Assembly (NCBI RefSeq): GCF_010723305.1
Contig: NZ_BLKW01000004.1
Span: 1,674,001 to 1,738,000 of the forward strand
Source: Mycobacterium botniense
GTDB lineage: Bacteria > Actinomycetota > Actinomycetes > Mycobacteriales > Mycobacteriaceae
Length of the DNA stretch: 64,000 nucleotides
Direction: 5' to 3'
The translations under genes were made by a program, and so were the position numbers. The notes under the pieces were generated by a model. That model saw nothing but the letters and a program-made list of their open reading frames with translations, was not told where the DNA came from and ran no database searches. This document shows, one piece after another, positions 30,336 through 39,315 of this stretch (position 1 is the first letter of the stretch; every line of letters begins with the position of its first letter).

Positions 30336-30710
30336 CTAGGTCTGGGCGGCGGCTTTGCGTTCGGCGATCTTGGCGCGGACCTCAACCATGTCAAGGGCTT
30401 TGATCTGGCCGATCAGGTTTTCCAGCACCGCTGCGGGAAGCGCTCCGGGCTGGCTGTATACCAGCACGCCGTCGCGGAATGCCATGATGGTGGGAACCGA
30501 CCGGATGCCGGCAACGGCTGCCAACTCCCGCTCAGCATCGGTGTCGACCTTGGCGTGAACGATGTCGGGATGCTTGCGCGCGGACTGTTCGAAAACCGGG
30601 CCGAACGCCCGGCAGGGCCCGCACCAGGGCGCCCAGAAGTCGACCAAGACGAGCGGATTGTCACGGATCGTCGGCTCAAAATCGGTGAAAGTAAGCTCTT
30701 TAACGCCCAT
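30336..30710 (-). CDS. thioredoxin
   Basis: 124 residues, one thioredoxin fold. The active site is WAPWCGPCRAFGPV (WCGPC). The cis-Pro region is IRSVPTIMAF, with a C-terminal charged extension (IAERKAAAQT). The start MGVKELTF (30710) was chosen over the upstream ATG at 30719. It is divergent from the CstR-like regulator; the 281-bp gap between them holds two palindromes. In this context it may reduce protein persulfides or disulfides formed under hypoxia/sulfide stress, which is inference. Confidence 0.93.
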   Translation of the reverse strand: MGVKELTFTDFEPTIRDNPLVLVDFWAPWCGPCRAFGPVFEQSARKHPDIVHAKVDTDAERELAAVAGIRSVPTIMAFRDGVLVYSQPGALPAAVLENLIGQIKALDMVEVRAKIAERKAAAQT

Positions 30711-30900
30711 TTCACACACCTTTCTGTGGTGTCTCGGTAACGTTTTTGCGGTGTTTCTGTCGTGTAGGTGAAACGGTTTGGGTGCTCACGCCCGCCCCAG
30801 CTTCCGGGGCCGTCTCTCCCGCACAGGGCAGTGCTGCGGTTTCAGCTCGCCGAGTACGGCGTGGTAGTGGTTGTGTGCGCTCATGATCACTACAATAGTG

Positions 30901-30916
30901 ATACCCGTCGGGGTAT
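30901..30916. promoter_or_regulatory. palindrome ATACCCGTCGGGGTAT, CsoR/CstR-type operator
   Basis: Perfect 6-4-6 inverted repeat with the TACCC...GGGTA form used by CsoR/RcnR/CstR-family repressors. It lies between trx and the family regulator gene. Confidence 0.7.
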
Positions 30917-30931
30917 TCCCGGGCCTGCTGA

Positions 30932-31261
<330 letters not shown>

Positions 31262-31316
31262 CGCCCGTGGACATCATCGACAAACGGCAACATCGACACA
31301 TCCAGGAGGTTTACCG

Positions 31317-31736
31317 ATGACATCGGGTCTCAGCACCACACTGGACACCTCGTTCGGCGAGGCAGTCGAACGCACGACGCAGGCGCTGGCCGAGCAGGGC
31401 TTTGGTGTGCTGACCAAGATCGACGTCAAAGCCACGCTGAAAGAAAAGCTCGGCGAGGACATGGAGGATTACCTGATTCTCGGCGCCTGCAACCCGGCAC
31501 TGGCGCACCGCGCCCTGGATGTGGACCGCCAGATCGGTCAGCTGCTGCCCTGCAACGTTGTGGTGCGAACCGACCCTGCCAGCCCGGGCCGAAAGGTCAT
31601 CGTCGAGGCGATGGACCCGCAGGTCATGATCCAGGTGACCGGCCAGGCGGGGGCGCTGCAGGAAATCGCCGACCAAGCCGCCGCCAAACTGCAGGCCGCG
31701 GTCAGCGCGATCGGGCAAACCGCCCAGACACGGTAG
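31317..31736 (+). CDS. DUF302 family protein
   Basis: 139 residues with the DUF302 pattern: EAVERTTQALAEQGFGVLTK, DYLILGACNPALAHRALD, and LLPCNVVVR. Two Cys lie at positions common to the family. A strong ribosome site (AGGAGGT) precedes ATG 31317. DUF302 genes frequently neighbour CsoR/CstR regulators and thioredoxin or sulfur-transfer genes. The function is unknown; thiol/persulfide handling is a reasonable guess from the neighbourhood. Confidence 0.9.
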   Translation: MTSGLSTTLDTSFGEAVERTTQALAEQGFGVLTKIDVKATLKEKLGEDMEDYLILGACNPALAHRALDVDRQIGQLLPCNVVVRTDPASPGRKVIVEAMDPQVMIQVTGQAGALQEIADQAAAKLQAAVSAIGQTAQTR

Positions 31737-31906
31737 ACGGCCAAGCCGAGCCAACGCTGTGGCCCTTCTGACGCGGGTCTGGGACGGTGCGATCCCGCTG
31801 ACCCGTCGATGGGGGCAAGAATCCTGCAGTGCTGTCCGGTTCGCCTTCCGCTTAACCCCGCCCGGAGGAATGCTGATCGGCGCGCACAGCGGCCGGCTGA
31901 GTGCGA

Positions 31907-32245
31907 TTACCGTGGCGGCAGGGCACTGACCAACGGCGTGTCGACCCCGATCCGCCCCAGCCTGCCCGCGCCGCCGGGCGAGCCCAGGGGACGCTCGCGG
32001 CCAGGCAATATCTCGCTGAAGAATGCGGCATTGTCAGCCAGGTGCTGTTGCTGATCTGCTGGTAGATCGGTTTCGTAATAGATCGCTTCCATGCGGCAAA
32101 CTAGTTTGCAGGCACCACAATCCACGCACTCATCAGGATTGATGTACAGAGAGCGGGCTCCTTCGTAGATGCAGTCGACTGGGCACTCCGGCACGCAGGA
32201 CTTGTCCATCACGTCAACACATGATCTGCCAATCACATACGTCAT
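31907..32245 (-). CDS. fdxA: 7Fe ferredoxin, second copy
   Basis: 112 residues. Cluster cysteines are in GRSCVDVMDKSCVPECPVDC and DECVDCGACKLVCRMEAI. In the last motif the usual CPxxAI Pro is replaced (VCRMEAI). The C-terminal LPGRERPLGSPGGAGRLG extension matches the first copy (9837). Unlike the first copy, its promoter carries a DosR-like box 58 bp upstream and no 9-6-9 repeat. This suggests the two ferredoxins were split between two regulators. In M. tuberculosis fdxA neighbours otsB1, as it does here. Confidence 0.94.
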   Translation of the reverse strand: MTYVIGRSCVDVMDKSCVPECPVDCIYEGARSLYINPDECVDCGACKLVCRMEAIYYETDLPADQQQHLADNAAFFSEILPGRERPLGSPGGAGRLGRIGVDTPLVSALPPR

Positions 32246-32788
32246 GGCCGAAGCCTACTGTCGCCTGAGATGTTTCAGGGTGAGGAAGAAGACCCATTTC
32301 GTGGGGACCAATGGCACTGGGGCGGGGTCCGGTGACCACCTCGGGCGCAACTCGGCACCTCGTACACGATCAGCGGACAACCATGGCGCCCAGTTGCCCG
32401 ACAACCAAAGTCGATTCGAGCTGCCGCACTGCCCCGGCACCGCGTTCACCGGTCTCAGCGCAGCGGCGCCGCGGATAATCGCTGCGAAGTGTGCACCGTC
32501 CGTCTGGCAGCGTGAGCCCTTGTGCACTAGCGGCGCGGCAGGTAACGCATCCGATCCGGCGATCACCACTAGGCCGGCCCGGCCCACAACAGCAGCGGGG
32601 CAGTCGAGGTTGTCGTATGCGATGGGCGGCCCTTTCGCCGGCCTGCGCTTCGCGGCCACGCCGCTGACCGCTGGGCCCACCAACACCGACGTAGCGCCGA
32701 GCGCTAAGCGGGCGCGCGTGATCGGCAACATCGAGCGCGTAGCGAACCTGTTTTTGACCAAGACCGCAACCGCCGGCAGATCGACACA
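32246..32788. other. 543 bp between fdxA and the GH65 gene; no convincing gene
   Basis: Apart from the DosR-like box near 32303, both strands have open frames of 150-200 codons without recognisable motifs. I could not match any of them to universal stress or nitroreductase families. It may be the eroded remains of another regulon gene. Confidence 0.5.
32303..32317 (-). promoter_or_regulatory. DosR-like box upstream of second fdxA
   Basis: GGGGACCAATGGCAC, about 58 bp upstream of the ferredoxin ATG, sharing the GGACCAATGGC core with the boxes at 10954 and 11208. Confidence 0.7.
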
Positions 32789-35700
32789 CTAGCCGAATTC
32801 GATCGTGCACCCGGGCATGAGCGAATGCACTCGCCCCCCATACTCGATATCGATCGCGTTGGTCTGCTCAGAGTCCGAGGTGACCTTCGCCTGGCGGCCA
32901 CTGACCTGCACGTGCAGGCGATGACCACGATATCTGAGGGGAAAGGTCAGTGTTCCAAGGGTTTCAGGCCACAGCGGGTTCAGCACGATACGGTCGGCGC
33001 GAAATTCCAGTCCGGTGAAGCACCGCTGCAAAAGGTCGACGCTTCCGGCCATCGCCGCCAGATGAATGCCCTCAAAGGTGGTTCCTCCCTGCACGTCTGC
33101 GATGTCGGATAACAGGAGTTGCTGGAAGTACTTCAGCGCCCGGTCCCGGTCGCCGCGGGCCGAAACCCAGGAATGCACGATCGCGCTCAGCGTGGAGCCG
33201 TGTGAGGTGCGGGATCGGTAGTAGTCAATGGTTTTCGGGATCTGATCGGGGGCGAATCGGTATCCCAAACGGTCGAACAATTCACGCAGTTCGTCGGAGG
33301 ACAGCAGGTAAAACAGCATCAGCACATCGGCCTGCTTAGCGGCTTTGTAGTTGTTGACGTCGTCGTTCTCGGCCTCCAGAATGCGGTCCAGACGCTGAAT
33401 GTTCCCGTACCGCTTGCGATAGCCGTCCCAATCCAATTCGGCTAGCTGCTCATAGCCCTCGAATTGGCTGATCACACCGTCGTGGAACGGCACGAACATC
33501 CGCCGGCTCACGTCGTCCCACAAGTCGAATTCCGAACTGTCCACCCCGAGCCTTTCCACCAGGTCGAGCCGATCCGACAACGGCAGCAGCTCGAATGCTT
33601 CCATCGCACGCACGATCGCCCACACCGCCATCACATTGGTGTAGGCGTTGTTGTCGATGCCGTCGTAGATCCGACCGGGATAGCCCGAATGGAACTCGTC
33701 GGGCCCAATGACACCGCGAATCACATAGCGTCCACGCGCGGTATCCAGGCTGGCCAAACTCACCCAGAAGCGCGCGATCTCGGTCAGCATTTCCGCTCCG
33801 TAGTCGACCAGGTAGTCGACGTCGCCGGTCACCTGGTAGTACTGCCACACGTTATAGGCCACGGCGAGACCGCTGTGGTGGGCGCGTGCGCTGGGATCCG
33901 GATTCCACCTGCCCGAGCGCGGATTCAGGTGGAACTGCGGGCTTTCCTCCCGACCGTCACTACCGGATTGCCAGGGAAACATCGCGCCGATGTGGCCGGC
34001 CTCTCGAGCAGCCCGGCGGGCCTGCGGCAGCCGTCGATAGCGGTACTGCAGCAATGATCTGGTCACCGTCGGCAGATGAACATTCAAAACGGGAAAAACG
34101 AACAGCTCGTCCCAGAAGATGTGGCCGCGATAAGCCTCACCGTGCAGGCCGCGCGCGGGCACCCCGACATCCAATTCGGCGGTGTTCGGCGAGAGGGTCT
34201 GCAGCAGATGCAGCAGGTGCAGCCGCACGATACGCAGTTCGTCAGGCTTTTCGTCGATGGTAATGTTGAATCGTTCCCACAAATGTGCCCAGATGAGCAG
34301 GTGGCCGCGCAGCAGTTCGGCGATTCGGCCCAGCCCGCGCAGCTGCCGCGCCGCCTCCTCCGCCGGTTCGGACACTGCGGGATTGCGTCCGGCGACGACG
34401 GTAGCCACCTTTTCCAGCGTGATCGATTGCCCGACTGCAAGGTCGACCGCGATGTCGTGACCGATGCGGGCCACGTGCTGCACCAACCGGTGACCAGCCG
34501 GCACCGGTGTTTGGTCGCGCCACAGGGTATGGCGCGCTGCCACCGCGACCGGTATCCGGGATTGCACGGTCGCAGCCTCCAAAAGGACTGCTTCACTGGA
34601 TAACTCACACAGCCGCGTCACCTCGAGGTGCCTACTGGACAATTCGCGGTAGCGTTCGACCAGTCGGTTCTCCACGTCGCCGTGTATGGCGGATCGAAAC
34701 TCCAGTGTCCCCGACCAATTTTCGGCTGTCACCGTGGTCTCCAGCGCGGCCACATGGGGCAGGTGCATTGCCACGAATCTGCGCTGGGTCACCGCGGTGG
34801 TGCGGCCAGCGGCGTCGCGGAACCGAAACTGGCGCGTCAATACCGCCCGACGCAGATCGAGGGTTTGCGAATAGGACAACAGCTCGACCGCATCGATGTC
34901 GAACCACGGCCCGGTGTCGATACGAAATGTCACCGGCAGCCAGTTGGGCAGATTCACCAGGCTTTCATTGGTGACCGTGCTGCCGGCAATGTGATCGGTA
35001 AGTCGGTTATAGACGCCGGCGGCGTAGGTCCCCGGATAATGAACACCTCCCGCCGTCGACTCCGGGGCGCAGCCACGGGTGGCGAAACACCCGTTGCCCA
35101 CAGTGCAGAGCGCTTCACGCAGCGGTTCATCGCGAGGGTCATAACCGCCGAAGCTGAGAGTCCAGGGATTGGCCGATTCGTCTCGGTCGGCGGTGATCTG
35201 CCGGGCGAGGTGTTCGATGAATGCGCGCACCGCATCCGGGCCATCGAGGCTGAACCGGGCGGCCGACGGGCGGTCTTTTTCTTCACCGTGGCGCACGACG
35301 ATCCCCACACCGTCATAGCGCACTGCGTCGAAGGCGTCCTCGTCGGTGAGGTCGTCGCCGATGTAGATCGGCAACACCGGTTCAGACCCGGCGATTCGTT
35401 GCACAATCCATCGGAGGGCTTTTCCTTTGTCCCACAAGATGCTCGGCTGTAGTTCGATCACCTTGCGCCCATTGGTAACCCGAAGCCCGCTGCGCTGAGC
35501 GATGGTATGCGCCGTGACGATCGCCTCGCGCACCGCCCCGGGCGCAGCGTTGCGGTAATGCACGGCCACGGCGTATCGCTTATGTTCGAGGCGGACCCCG
35601 TCGAGAAGCGCCAATCGGTCCCGCAATTCGGCTGCCGCCCGTTCGAGCACACCAACAGCTGTCTCGGCGCTCGCCTGGTGGTGATGGGTACCGTCGGGCG

Positions 35701-36451
35701 CGGTGAGCTCGAAGCCGTGACTGCCCGCGTACCAGATGCCGGTCAGCCCGACACGAGGCGTGAGGTCCGCGAGATCGCGGCCGCTGACCACCGCGACAGC
35801 GCACTGCGCCGCCAGCGCCTTCAGCGCAGTGGCCGCGCCGCCGACCAGCGCAGCGGAGCCGGGGTCATCGACAATGGCAGACAGTGTGCCGTCAAAGTCC
35901 AGCAGCACCGCTGGCCGCCGGGCGGCCACCGCCGCCGCGATTTGAGCGTAGGACTGCAGCGCGTCGGGAAGCGTCGACATCCGGCGGTGCCCACTGTGCA
36001 CAATGACCCCGGCGAGGTCGGCAACCACCACGTCTGCGCCGCTGCGGCGCAGCTCGCCGTCGTGGCCGCTGCGATCGACACCGATGACCAAAGCGAATCC
36101 ACCGTCACGGCCGGCCCTGACCACGGATTCCGACGCTGCGATGAGCACGCAGCGGCTCGGCCACACATCCAGTTGTCGTGCGACTTCCAGCATGTCGGCT
36201 GGATCCGGCTCGCCGGGGCGGCCCAGGTCGACACAAACGGTGACGATGTCCCCGATACCCGCCGCAGCCAAACCCGTGCAGTTGCCCCCGGACGCGACGG
36301 CACCGGTGCGTAATCCGGCATCGTGCACCGCGCCCAGCAACGCAACCGCGGAATCGAACACCGGCGCACCGACGCGGGCCGTGTCGGCGACGACACCGTC
36401 GATTTCGAAGATCACCGCGTCGTAATGGCGCGGATCGATCGTCACCGTCAT
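32789..36451 (-). CDS. otsB1: OtsB1-like fusion: degenerate HAD + trehalose-phosphatase-like + GH65 domains
   Basis: 1220 residues, homologous to the DosR-regulated Rv2006 (about 1327). Residues 1-160 are a HAD-like domain with FEIDGVVADTA instead of DxDGV and without most of the cap, so it is probably inactive. Residues about 175-430 are a trehalose-6-phosphate-phosphatase-like HAD with intact LLDFDGTLSAIVDDP and IYIGDDLTDEDAF. Residues about 440-1220 are a GH65 maltose/trehalose/kojibiose-phosphorylase-like domain; the acid Glu is in RGVIGPDEFHSGY. It starts 2 bp after the stop of a miniature nitroreductase frame, so it shares its DosR-box promoter. Confidence 0.9.
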   Translation of the reverse strand: MTVTIDPRHYDAVIFEIDGVVADTARVGAPVFDSAVALLGAVHDAGLRTGAVASGGNCTGLAAAGIGDIVTVCVDLGRPGEPDPADMLEVARQLDVWPSRCVLIAASESVVRAGRDGGFALVIGVDRSGHDGELRRSGADVVVADLAGVIVHSGHRRMSTLPDALQSYAQIAAAVAARRPAVLLDFDGTLSAIVDDPGSAALVGGAATALKALAAQCAVAVVSGRDLADLTPRVGLTGIWYAGSHGFELTAPDGTHHHQASAETAVGVLERAAAELRDRLALLDGVRLEHKRYAVAVHYRNAAPGAVREAIVTAHTIAQRSGLRVTNGRKVIELQPSILWDKGKALRWIVQRIAGSEPVLPIYIGDDLTDEDAFDAVRYDGVGIVVRHGEEKDRPSAARFSLDGPDAVRAFIEHLARQITADRDESANPWTLSFGGYDPRDEPLREALCTVGNGCFATRGCAPESTAGGVHYPGTYAAGVYNRLTDHIAGSTVTNESLVNLPNWLPVTFRIDTGPWFDIDAVELLSYSQTLDLRRAVLTRQFRFRDAAGRTTAVTQRRFVAMHLPHVAALETTVTAENWSGTLEFRSAIHGDVENRLVERYRELSSRHLEVTRLCELSSEAVLLEAATVQSRIPVAVAARHTLWRDQTPVPAGHRLVQHVARIGHDIAVDLAVGQSITLEKVATVVAGRNPAVSEPAEEAARQLRGLGRIAELLRGHLLIWAHLWERFNITIDEKPDELRIVRLHLLHLLQTLSPNTAELDVGVPARGLHGEAYRGHIFWDELFVFPVLNVHLPTVTRSLLQYRYRRLPQARRAAREAGHIGAMFPWQSGSDGREESPQFHLNPRSGRWNPDPSARAHHSGLAVAYNVWQYYQVTGDVDYLVDYGAEMLTEIARFWVSLASLDTARGRYVIRGVIGPDEFHSGYPGRIYDGIDNNAYTNVMAVWAIVRAMEAFELLPLSDRLDLVERLGVDSSEFDLWDDVSRRMFVPFHDGVISQFEGYEQLAELDWDGYRKRYGNIQRLDRILEAENDDVNNYKAAKQADVLMLFYLLSSDELRELFDRLGYRFAPDQIPKTIDYYRSRTSHGSTLSAIVHSWVSARGDRDRALKYFQQLLLSDIADVQGGTTFEGIHLAAMAGSVDLLQRCFTGLEFRADRIVLNPLWPETLGTLTFPLRYRGHRLHVQVSGRQAKVTSDSEQTNAIDIEYGGRVHSLMPGCTIEFG

Positions 36452-36453
36452 GA

Positions 36454-36717
36454 CTAGGTCCGTGAGCGCGGCTCGCAGATGTCCAGCACATCGTGCAGCG
36501 GCCGTCGCGGTGTGGCGGCGGGCAGCTCTTCCCTTGGCGGTGCGATGCCAACACGGATCAATACGTGCGGCTCCGGCCGGCCCAGATCGACGAACAGGTC
36601 CGACGCCGCGCCGTTAAGCACCCACCGCAGCGGAGGGCTGTTATGCGCCGACGGGGCACACCACGCCGACGGCACCGCCTTCTTGACACTCTCCATCGTC
36701 GAAGCTGTTTGGGGCAT
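36454..36717 (-). pseudogene. miniature Acg-type nitroreductase, internally deleted in frame
   Basis: 87 codons. The N-terminal part (CAPSAHNSPPLRWVLNG and DLFVDLGR) matches the first ~45 residues of the Acg family. The C-terminal part (RVGIAPPREELPAATPRRPL) matches the last ~40. About 240 internal residues are missing without loss of frame. The flavin site cannot form. Its start lies 58 bp from a DosR-like box and its stop is 2 bp before the otsB1 ATG. So it now acts as the first cistron of the otsB1 transcript; any role for the peptide is speculative. Confidence 0.82.
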
Positions 36718-36774
36718 GTCACTTCCTGCTATCGGGGTCTGCGATCGACCCTAGTGAGGGCGGTATATGCCGCT

Positions 36775-36791
36775 AGAGTCGTTGGTCCCGA
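36775..36791 (-). promoter_or_regulatory. DosR-like box 1 of the otsB1 unit
   Basis: AGAGTCGTTGGTCCCGA, 58 bp upstream of the miniature nitroreductase start; resembles the site at 21029. Confidence 0.65.
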
Positions 36792-36809
36792 CGGCGGCAG
36801 CACGCACCC

Positions 36810-36823
36810 GGGACCTTCGCCCC
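36810..36823 (-). promoter_or_regulatory. DosR-like box 2 of the otsB1 unit
   Basis: GGGACCTTCGCCCC, a second site about 20 bp from box 1. Confidence 0.65.
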
Positions 36824-37079
36824 TTGCCCGGGTAACCTTTCGCTGCGGCGGCTGTGGCTCTTCGGCGCTACACCGAGCGCGGTGTGTCGGCACAGCGTGG
36901 GGTGGCTGCACAAACCCCCGGCAGCGGCCAGTCCCCGCCGAAGCACACGAACACACAGCGGTATCGTCGTGCTCGTCGGCGATAGGGCAGACCAGGCGAA
37001 AAACAGGTCGTGGCCCCTGGATTGCAGCACCGTCAAGCGCCGCGAGCGGACCTGCGCCCCAAAGCTGCCGACTGGTGAT
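36824..37079. other. non-coding interval beyond the otsB1 boxes
   Basis: Together with 36718-36809 this makes about 360 bp without a gene. I see no recognisable frame; GGCTGTGGCTCTTCGG-like GC-rich DNA only. Confidence 0.45.
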
Positions 37080-37202
37080 CTACCGGGCGACCCACTCCCG
37101 CAGCAACGAGTTCGTGGCTGACGTGGCGGCATAACCGACCAACCGGTCGAACACAATCTGATGATCGGCGACCGCGACTGCTCCCGGGGCCCGCTTGAGC
37201 AT
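37080..37202 (-). CDS. possible 40-residue protein coupled to the DUF2905 gene
   Basis: ATG 37202 overlaps the stop of the preceding gene (TGATG). It reads MLKRAPGAVAVADHQIVF then RLVGYAATSATNSLL. The family is not recognised; it may be the 3' relic of a larger gene. The overlap is the only positive evidence. Confidence 0.35.
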   Translation of the reverse strand: MLKRAPGAVAVADHQIVFDRLVGYAATSATNSLLREWVAR

Positions 37203-37426
37203 CACCGCCGAAATATCCACTGCGCCAAAAACAGCGCTGCGCTGAGCGCGACCGATAACACCAGCATCGAAACCAGCGGGATGTAGACACGCAGGTTTTC
37301 CCGCTCGATGCGGATATCCCCGGGAAGCCGGCCGAACCACGACAGCCCACCGGCCCAGACCAGGACGCCCACCACGACGATGACGACGCCCGCCAGCACA
37401 AGGACTGGACCTACATTCCGTACCAT
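37202..37426 (-). CDS. DUF2905 small membrane protein
   Basis: 74 residues, two membrane helices (about 6-27 and 48-70) around the family motif FGRLPGDIRIERENLRVYIP. It overlaps the rhomboid gene by 16 bp, so it is cotranscribed. The function is unknown; the family is widespread in bacteria. Confidence 0.88.
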   Translation of the reverse strand: MVRNVGPVLVLAGVVIVVVGVLVWAGGLSWFGRLPGDIRIERENLRVYIPLVSMLVLSVALSAALFLAQWIFRR

Positions 37427-38109
37427 CGTGCCCTCCGCCGCGTGATTTCACCTACGTCAAGCAGAACCCCGGCCACCACTGCGCCGAACCCAAATCCCCC
37501 GACATGAGCGAAGAACGCTACCCCACTTCCGCCCATATTCCCTTCTAACAGCGCAAAATTGCTCTCGAAGAACTGGTACAGGAACCACGCGCCGAGATAG
37601 AACCAGGCGGGGATACTGATCGGCAGCCACAGCACGAGCGTGAGCACCCATGAGTGGGGATAGACCATGAAATACGCTCCGAGCACAGCAGCTATCGCAC
37701 CGCTGGCCCCCAGGGTGGGTATGCGCGCATCGGATGGTGCGCCGAAGAGCAGGGTCATCGCGGTCTGCGCCATGGTGGCGAAGAAGCCGCCGGCGAAGTA
37801 GAAGACCAGGTACCCGCCCCGGCCGAACGCGTCCTCGACGTTCTTGCCGAAGATCGCCAGAAACAGCATATTGCCCAGGATGTGATCCCAGCCCGCGTGC
37901 ACAAACATGGCCGTGATCCAGCCGATACCCCACGGCTCGGGTGGACGGCAAGAGTTGACCACACCGCACGGATAAAACGATGCGTGCGCGATCGCCGCCT
38001 CGGGGTCGGGCAGCTCGTAGAACAGAAAAACCGCGACGTTGGCCGCGATCAGCGCCCCGGTGACCAGCGGAAACCGGCGGGCCGCAATGCCATCGGATAG
38101 CGGGATCAT
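37411..38109 (-). CDS. rhomboid-family intramembrane serine protease
   Basis: 232 residues with six membrane segments. The catalytic Ser is in TLGASGAIAAVLGAYF (GxSG). The helix-6 His is in VAFFAHVGGFGFGAV. The L1-loop/helix-2 region WGIGWITAMFVHAGWDHILGNM carries the conserved HxxxxHxxxN-type residues. It is expected to cleave transmembrane substrates in the plasma membrane. A Cys-containing periplasmic loop (FYPCGVVNSCRPPE) may be disulfide-bonded. It is first gene of a three-gene unit with DUF2905 and a possible small frame. Confidence 0.93.
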   Translation of the reverse strand: MIPLSDGIAARRFPLVTGALIAANVAVFLFYELPDPEAAIAHASFYPCGVVNSCRPPEPWGIGWITAMFVHAGWDHILGNMLFLAIFGKNVEDAFGRGGYLVFYFAGGFFATMAQTAMTLLFGAPSDARIPTLGASGAIAAVLGAYFMVYPHSWVLTLVLWLPISIPAWFYLGAWFLYQFFESNFALLEGNMGGSGVAFFAHVGGFGFGAVVAGVLLDVGEITRRRARWYGM

Positions 38110-38242
38110 CAGCGGTCTGTCACGCGGGCCCGGGACCCGGCGGCGGCGCGCACATGCGGGCGCGCAGCCAGCTCACCTCTGCATCACCCATGGGAGCATA
38201 GGGTACGTACAGATTGGTTGTCGGCCTGGCGGACGCATTGTC

Positions 38243-39247
38243 GTGATCGATGAACTGCCCGAGGAGATGCGCGCCCTGCTGCGCGAGGAGCCGGTCCCCG
38301 ACTGGGCGCCTCCGATGCTGGCCACTTTGACCGAGAAGCGATTCTCTGACCCGCAGTGGATCTTCGAGACCAAATTCGACGGTGAGCGATGCCTGGCTTT
38401 CCGCGACGGTGATCGGGTGCGGCTGAGGTCGCGCAACCGCCATCTGCTCAATGGGACGTATCCGGAACTCGTTGACGCGCTGGGTACGCAGGGCCCGTCC
38501 CGGTTCGTCGTCGACGGCGAGATCGTGGCCTTCAGGGGCCGCCACACCAGCTTCGCGCGCCTGCAGGCCCGAATGGGCATCACCGATCCACAGCGGGCCC
38601 GGGCCACCGGGATAGCGGTGTTCTACTACCTGTTCGACCTGCTGCATCTCGAGGGCAAGGCCGTCACCGCTCTGCCGCTGATTTGGCGGAAACAGCTGCT
38701 CCGCGACGCGTTCGAGTTTCGTGATCCGCTGCGTTACACACCACACCGTGTGAAAGATGGCGAGGAAGCTTACCGGGCGGCATGCCAGCACGGTGACGAA
38801 GGGGTGATCGCCAAGTTAGCGGATGCGCGCTACGAGGGGCGCCGTTCGCTGAACTGGTTGAAATTCAAGTGCGTTCACGACCAGGAGTTCGTCATCGGTG
38901 GTTATACCGAACCCAACGGCAGCCGGGTAGGGCTGGGCGCGCTGCTGGTCGGCTATTACCGGGGACCCGATCTGGTCTACGCGGGCAAGGTGGGAACCGG
39001 TTTCGACGCCGCCGCGCTGCGCAGCCTGCACCAGCGGCTGTCAGCCATCGAAAGCGACACCTCGCCGTTCACCCGGGGACCGGGTCATCCGGCCGGCGTG
39101 CACTGGGTGCATCCGAAGCTGGTCGCCCAGGTCGCATTCACCGAGTGGACGCGTGACGGCAAGTTAAGGCACCCGCGCTATCGGGGTCTGCGCACCGACA
39201 AGAACCCCACCCAGGTGGTCAGGGAGACCGCTGATGCCCCGACATAA
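38243..39247 (+). CDS. ATP-dependent DNA ligase (LigC/LigD-ligase type)
   Basis: 334 residues. The adenylation Lys is in IFETKFDGERCLAF (KxDG). Motif III/IIIa (VVDGEIVAF; FYYLFDLLHLEG), motif IV (DEGVIAK) and motif V (WLKFKC) are in order. The C-terminal OB fold (about 215-330) includes FVIGGYTEPNGSRVGLGALLVGYY. It has no polymerase or nuclease domain. GTG 38243 is used. Such stand-alone ligases act in repair of breaks in non-dividing cells, consistent with a dormancy locus, but that role is inference. Confidence 0.93.
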   Translation: MIDELPEEMRALLREEPVPDWAPPMLATLTEKRFSDPQWIFETKFDGERCLAFRDGDRVRLRSRNRHLLNGTYPELVDALGTQGPSRFVVDGEIVAFRGRHTSFARLQARMGITDPQRARATGIAVFYYLFDLLHLEGKAVTALPLIWRKQLLRDAFEFRDPLRYTPHRVKDGEEAYRAACQHGDEGVIAKLADARYEGRRSLNWLKFKCVHDQEFVIGGYTEPNGSRVGLGALLVGYYRGPDLVYAGKVGTGFDAAALRSLHQRLSAIESDTSPFTRGPGHPAGVHWVHPKLVAQVAFTEWTRDGKLRHPRYRGLRTDKNPTQVVRETADAPT

Positions 39248-39315
39248 CATCAAGTGCACACCAGTGAGACCTTCTGCTGAGGCGGCCAACCATCGATAGG
39301 GCTGACCCGTTACCG

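Noticed and set aside
32246..32788. A hidden gene between fdxA and otsB1
   Set aside because: Open frames exist on both strands but I found no domain, and codon-position bias is not convincing.
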